64,000 bases of DNA from Modestobacter sp. Leaf380 (GTDB lineage: Bacteria; Actinomycetota; Actinomycetes; Mycobacteriales; Geodermatophilaceae). The notes beneath the pieces are model-generated. The model was not told the DNA's origin, did not search any database, and saw nothing but the letters and a program-made list of their open reading frames with translations. Position 1 is the stretch's first letter; the number at the start of each line of letters is the position of its first letter. Shown piece by piece: positions 62,564 to 64,000 of the stretch. Where the stretch lies: NCBI RefSeq assembly GCF_001424485.1, contig NZ_LMQC01000025.1, positions 1 through 64,000 of the forward strand, written 5' to 3'. The position numbers and the translations under genes were made by a program.

Positions 62564-63774
62564 CAGGCGCCCGCCCCGTCGGCCAGGACGGCCAGGCCCG
62601 GGAGCTCCCGGCCCTCCAGGAACTCCAGCGAGGCCCCGCCACCGGTGCTGATGTGGCCGTAGGACTCCTCGTCCAGACCCAGCTGCCGGACCGCGGCGGC
62701 GGAGTCGCCACCACCGACCACCGACAGCCCGTCGACGCCGGCGACCGCGGTCGCCACGCCCCGGGTGCCCGCGGTGAAGGGCGCCAGCTCGAACACGCCC
62801 ATCGGGCCGTTCCAGAACACGGTGTGCGCGTCGGCCAGGTGGCCGGCGAACAGCTCGACGGTGCGGGGGCCCACGTCCAGGCCCTTGAGCCCGTCCGGGA
62901 TGCCCTCCACGAGCGCCACCTTCACCTGGGCGTCGGCGACGAGCGCCTCGGCACAGACGACGTCGACCGGGAGCACGATCTTGTCCCCGGCGGACTCCAG
63001 CAGGCGCTTGCAGGTGTCGACCTGGTCGGCCTCCAGCAGCGAGTCGCCCACCCCGTGGCCCTGGGCGGCCAGGAAGGTGAAGCACATGCCGCCACCGACC
63101 AGGAGCTTGTCCACCTTGGGCAGCATGGCCTCGATGACGGCCAGCTTGTCGCTGACCTTGGACCCACCGAGCACCACGACGTAGGGGCGCTGCGGCTCCT
63201 CGGTCAGGCGGGTCAGCACCTCCAGCTCGCGGGCGACCAGCCGACCGGCCGCGTGCGGGAGCCGGGTCGCCACGTCGTACACCGACGCGTGCTTGCGGTG
63301 CACGGCGCCGAAGGCGTCGTCCACGTACAGCTCGGCCAGCGCGGCGAACCGGTCGGCCAGGGCACCCCGGGCGTCGTCGTCCTTGCTGGTCTCGCCCGCC
63401 TCGAAGCGGACGTTCTCCAGCAGGCAGACGTCACCGTCGGTCAGGGCCGCCGCAGCGGCCTCGGCGCCGGGACCGGCGGTGTCGGCCGCCAGCGGGACCG
63501 GGACGCCGAGCAGCTCGGAGAGCCGGGCCGCGACCGGCGCCAGGGAGTACCGGGGGTCCGGTGCGCCCTTCGGCCGGCCCAGGTGCGCCGCGACGACGAC
63601 GCGGGCGCCGGCGTCGCGGAGCGCCTGCAGCGTGGGCAGGCTGGCCTGGATCCGACCGTCGTCGGTGATGACCGGGTCGCCCGTGGAGTCGTCGAGGGGG
63701 ACGTTGAGGTCGGCGCGCAGGAAGACGCGCTTGCCCCGGACGCCCTCGGCGATCAACTCGTCGACGGTGCGCAT
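62563..63774 (-). CDS. pgk: Phosphoglycerate kinase
   Basis: A 403-residue ATP-generating glycolytic enzyme. [16 protein letters not shown] and [11 protein letters not shown] form the substrate side; [13 protein letters not shown] and [10 protein letters not shown], then [10 protein letters not shown], the nucleotide side. I use the ATG at 63774 ([11 protein letters not shown]), the usual family start; an in-frame ATG at 63786 overlapping the gap stop (TGATG, the same coupling seen at pgk/tpiA) is a serious alternative and would add MGAP. Confidence 0.96.
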   Translation of the reverse strand: MRTVDELIAEGVRGKRVFLRADLNVPLDDSTGDPVITDDGRIQASLPTLQALRDAGARVVVAAHLGRPKGAPDPRYSLAPVAARLSELLGVPVPLAADTAGPGAEAAAAALTDGDVCLLENVRFEAGETSKDDDARGALADRFAALAELYVDDAFGAVHRKHASVYDVATRLPHAAGRLVARELEVLTRLTEEPQRPYVVVLGGSKVSDKLAVIEAMLPKVDKLLVGGGMCFTFLAAQGHGVGDSLLEADQVDTCKRLLESAGDKIVLPVDVVCAEALVADAQVKVALVEGIPDGLKGLDVGPRTVELFAGHLADAHTVFWNGPMGVFELAPFTAGTRGVATAVAGVDGLSVVGGGDSAAAVRQLGLDEESYGHISTGGGASLEFLEGRELPGLAVLADGAGA

Positions 63775-63785
63775 GGGTGCGCCCA

Positions 63786-64000
<215 letters not shown>

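Overview
The window is very GC-rich, with strong G/C bias at third codon positions and many GTG starts. Housekeeping genes have actinobacterial versions and order: RbpA, an AcnA with the actinobacterial insert, sufRBD-Rieske-sufCSU-sufT, ctaA/ctaB, tkt-tal-zwf-opcA-pgl, secG-tpiA-pgk-gap, a DIP1984 protein and a short WhiA-neighbourhood-like glycolytic block. I read it as a chromosomal segment of an actinobacterium, most probably of the Geodermatophilaceae (Blastococcus/Modestobacter/Geodermatophilus type). The family assignment is an inference from protein flavour, not a computed result.

Layout. 1-2730 (minus): a soluble double-GAF chemoreceptor-like gene that runs off the left edge and is broken by a 331-bp duplication/insertion, then a SAM methyltransferase. 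3020-7590 (plus): a lipoprotein and a MacB-like tripartite exporter set (adaptor, ATPase, FtsX permease). 7634-11384 (plus): DIP1984 protein, an iron-siderophore binding lipoprotein behind an IdeR/DmdR-like iron box, a serine hydrolase and a quinone oxidoreductase. 11431-14557 (minus): MoxR-DUF58-BatA. 14820-18944 (minus): NlpC/P60 hydrolase, acyl-CoA synthetase, PAP2 membrane protein. 19140-23539 (plus): aconitase, an atypical SDR, a CbiX-like chelatase. Then a 41-bp tandem repeat array.

23848-35826 (minus): rhodanese, SnoaL-like protein, ABC exporter, two enoyl-CoA hydratases, a small HTH protein, a DegT aminotransferase with a glycosyltransferase-like partner, an ABC-F ATPase, a CaiB CoA-transferase and a GntP permease. 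The last is divergent from its likely FadR-type regulator (36040) with paired operators between them. 36829-39478: a large multispanning membrane protein and a GNAT acetyltransferase. 39616-46624 (minus): the complete eight-gene suf operon, tightly coupled by 1-4 nt overlaps, with a SufR-like operator lying on the sufR start codon. 46750-49263: a ClpC-like unfoldase. 49465-51582: convergent haem A synthase and haem O synthase. 51929-58890 (plus): the pentose phosphate genes, with strong hairpins before tal and zwf. 58944-64000 (minus): rbpA, secG, an orphan oligopeptide-type binding lipoprotein, tpiA, pgk and the 3' end of gap.

I found no CRISPR array, rRNA, convincing tRNA, transposase or prophage. 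The most unusual points are the broken chemoreceptor with its inserted pspA-like 5' fragment, the palindromic 41-bp repeats, and a recurring leaderless promoter layout (TANNNT then 6-7 nt then the start codon) at six genes.
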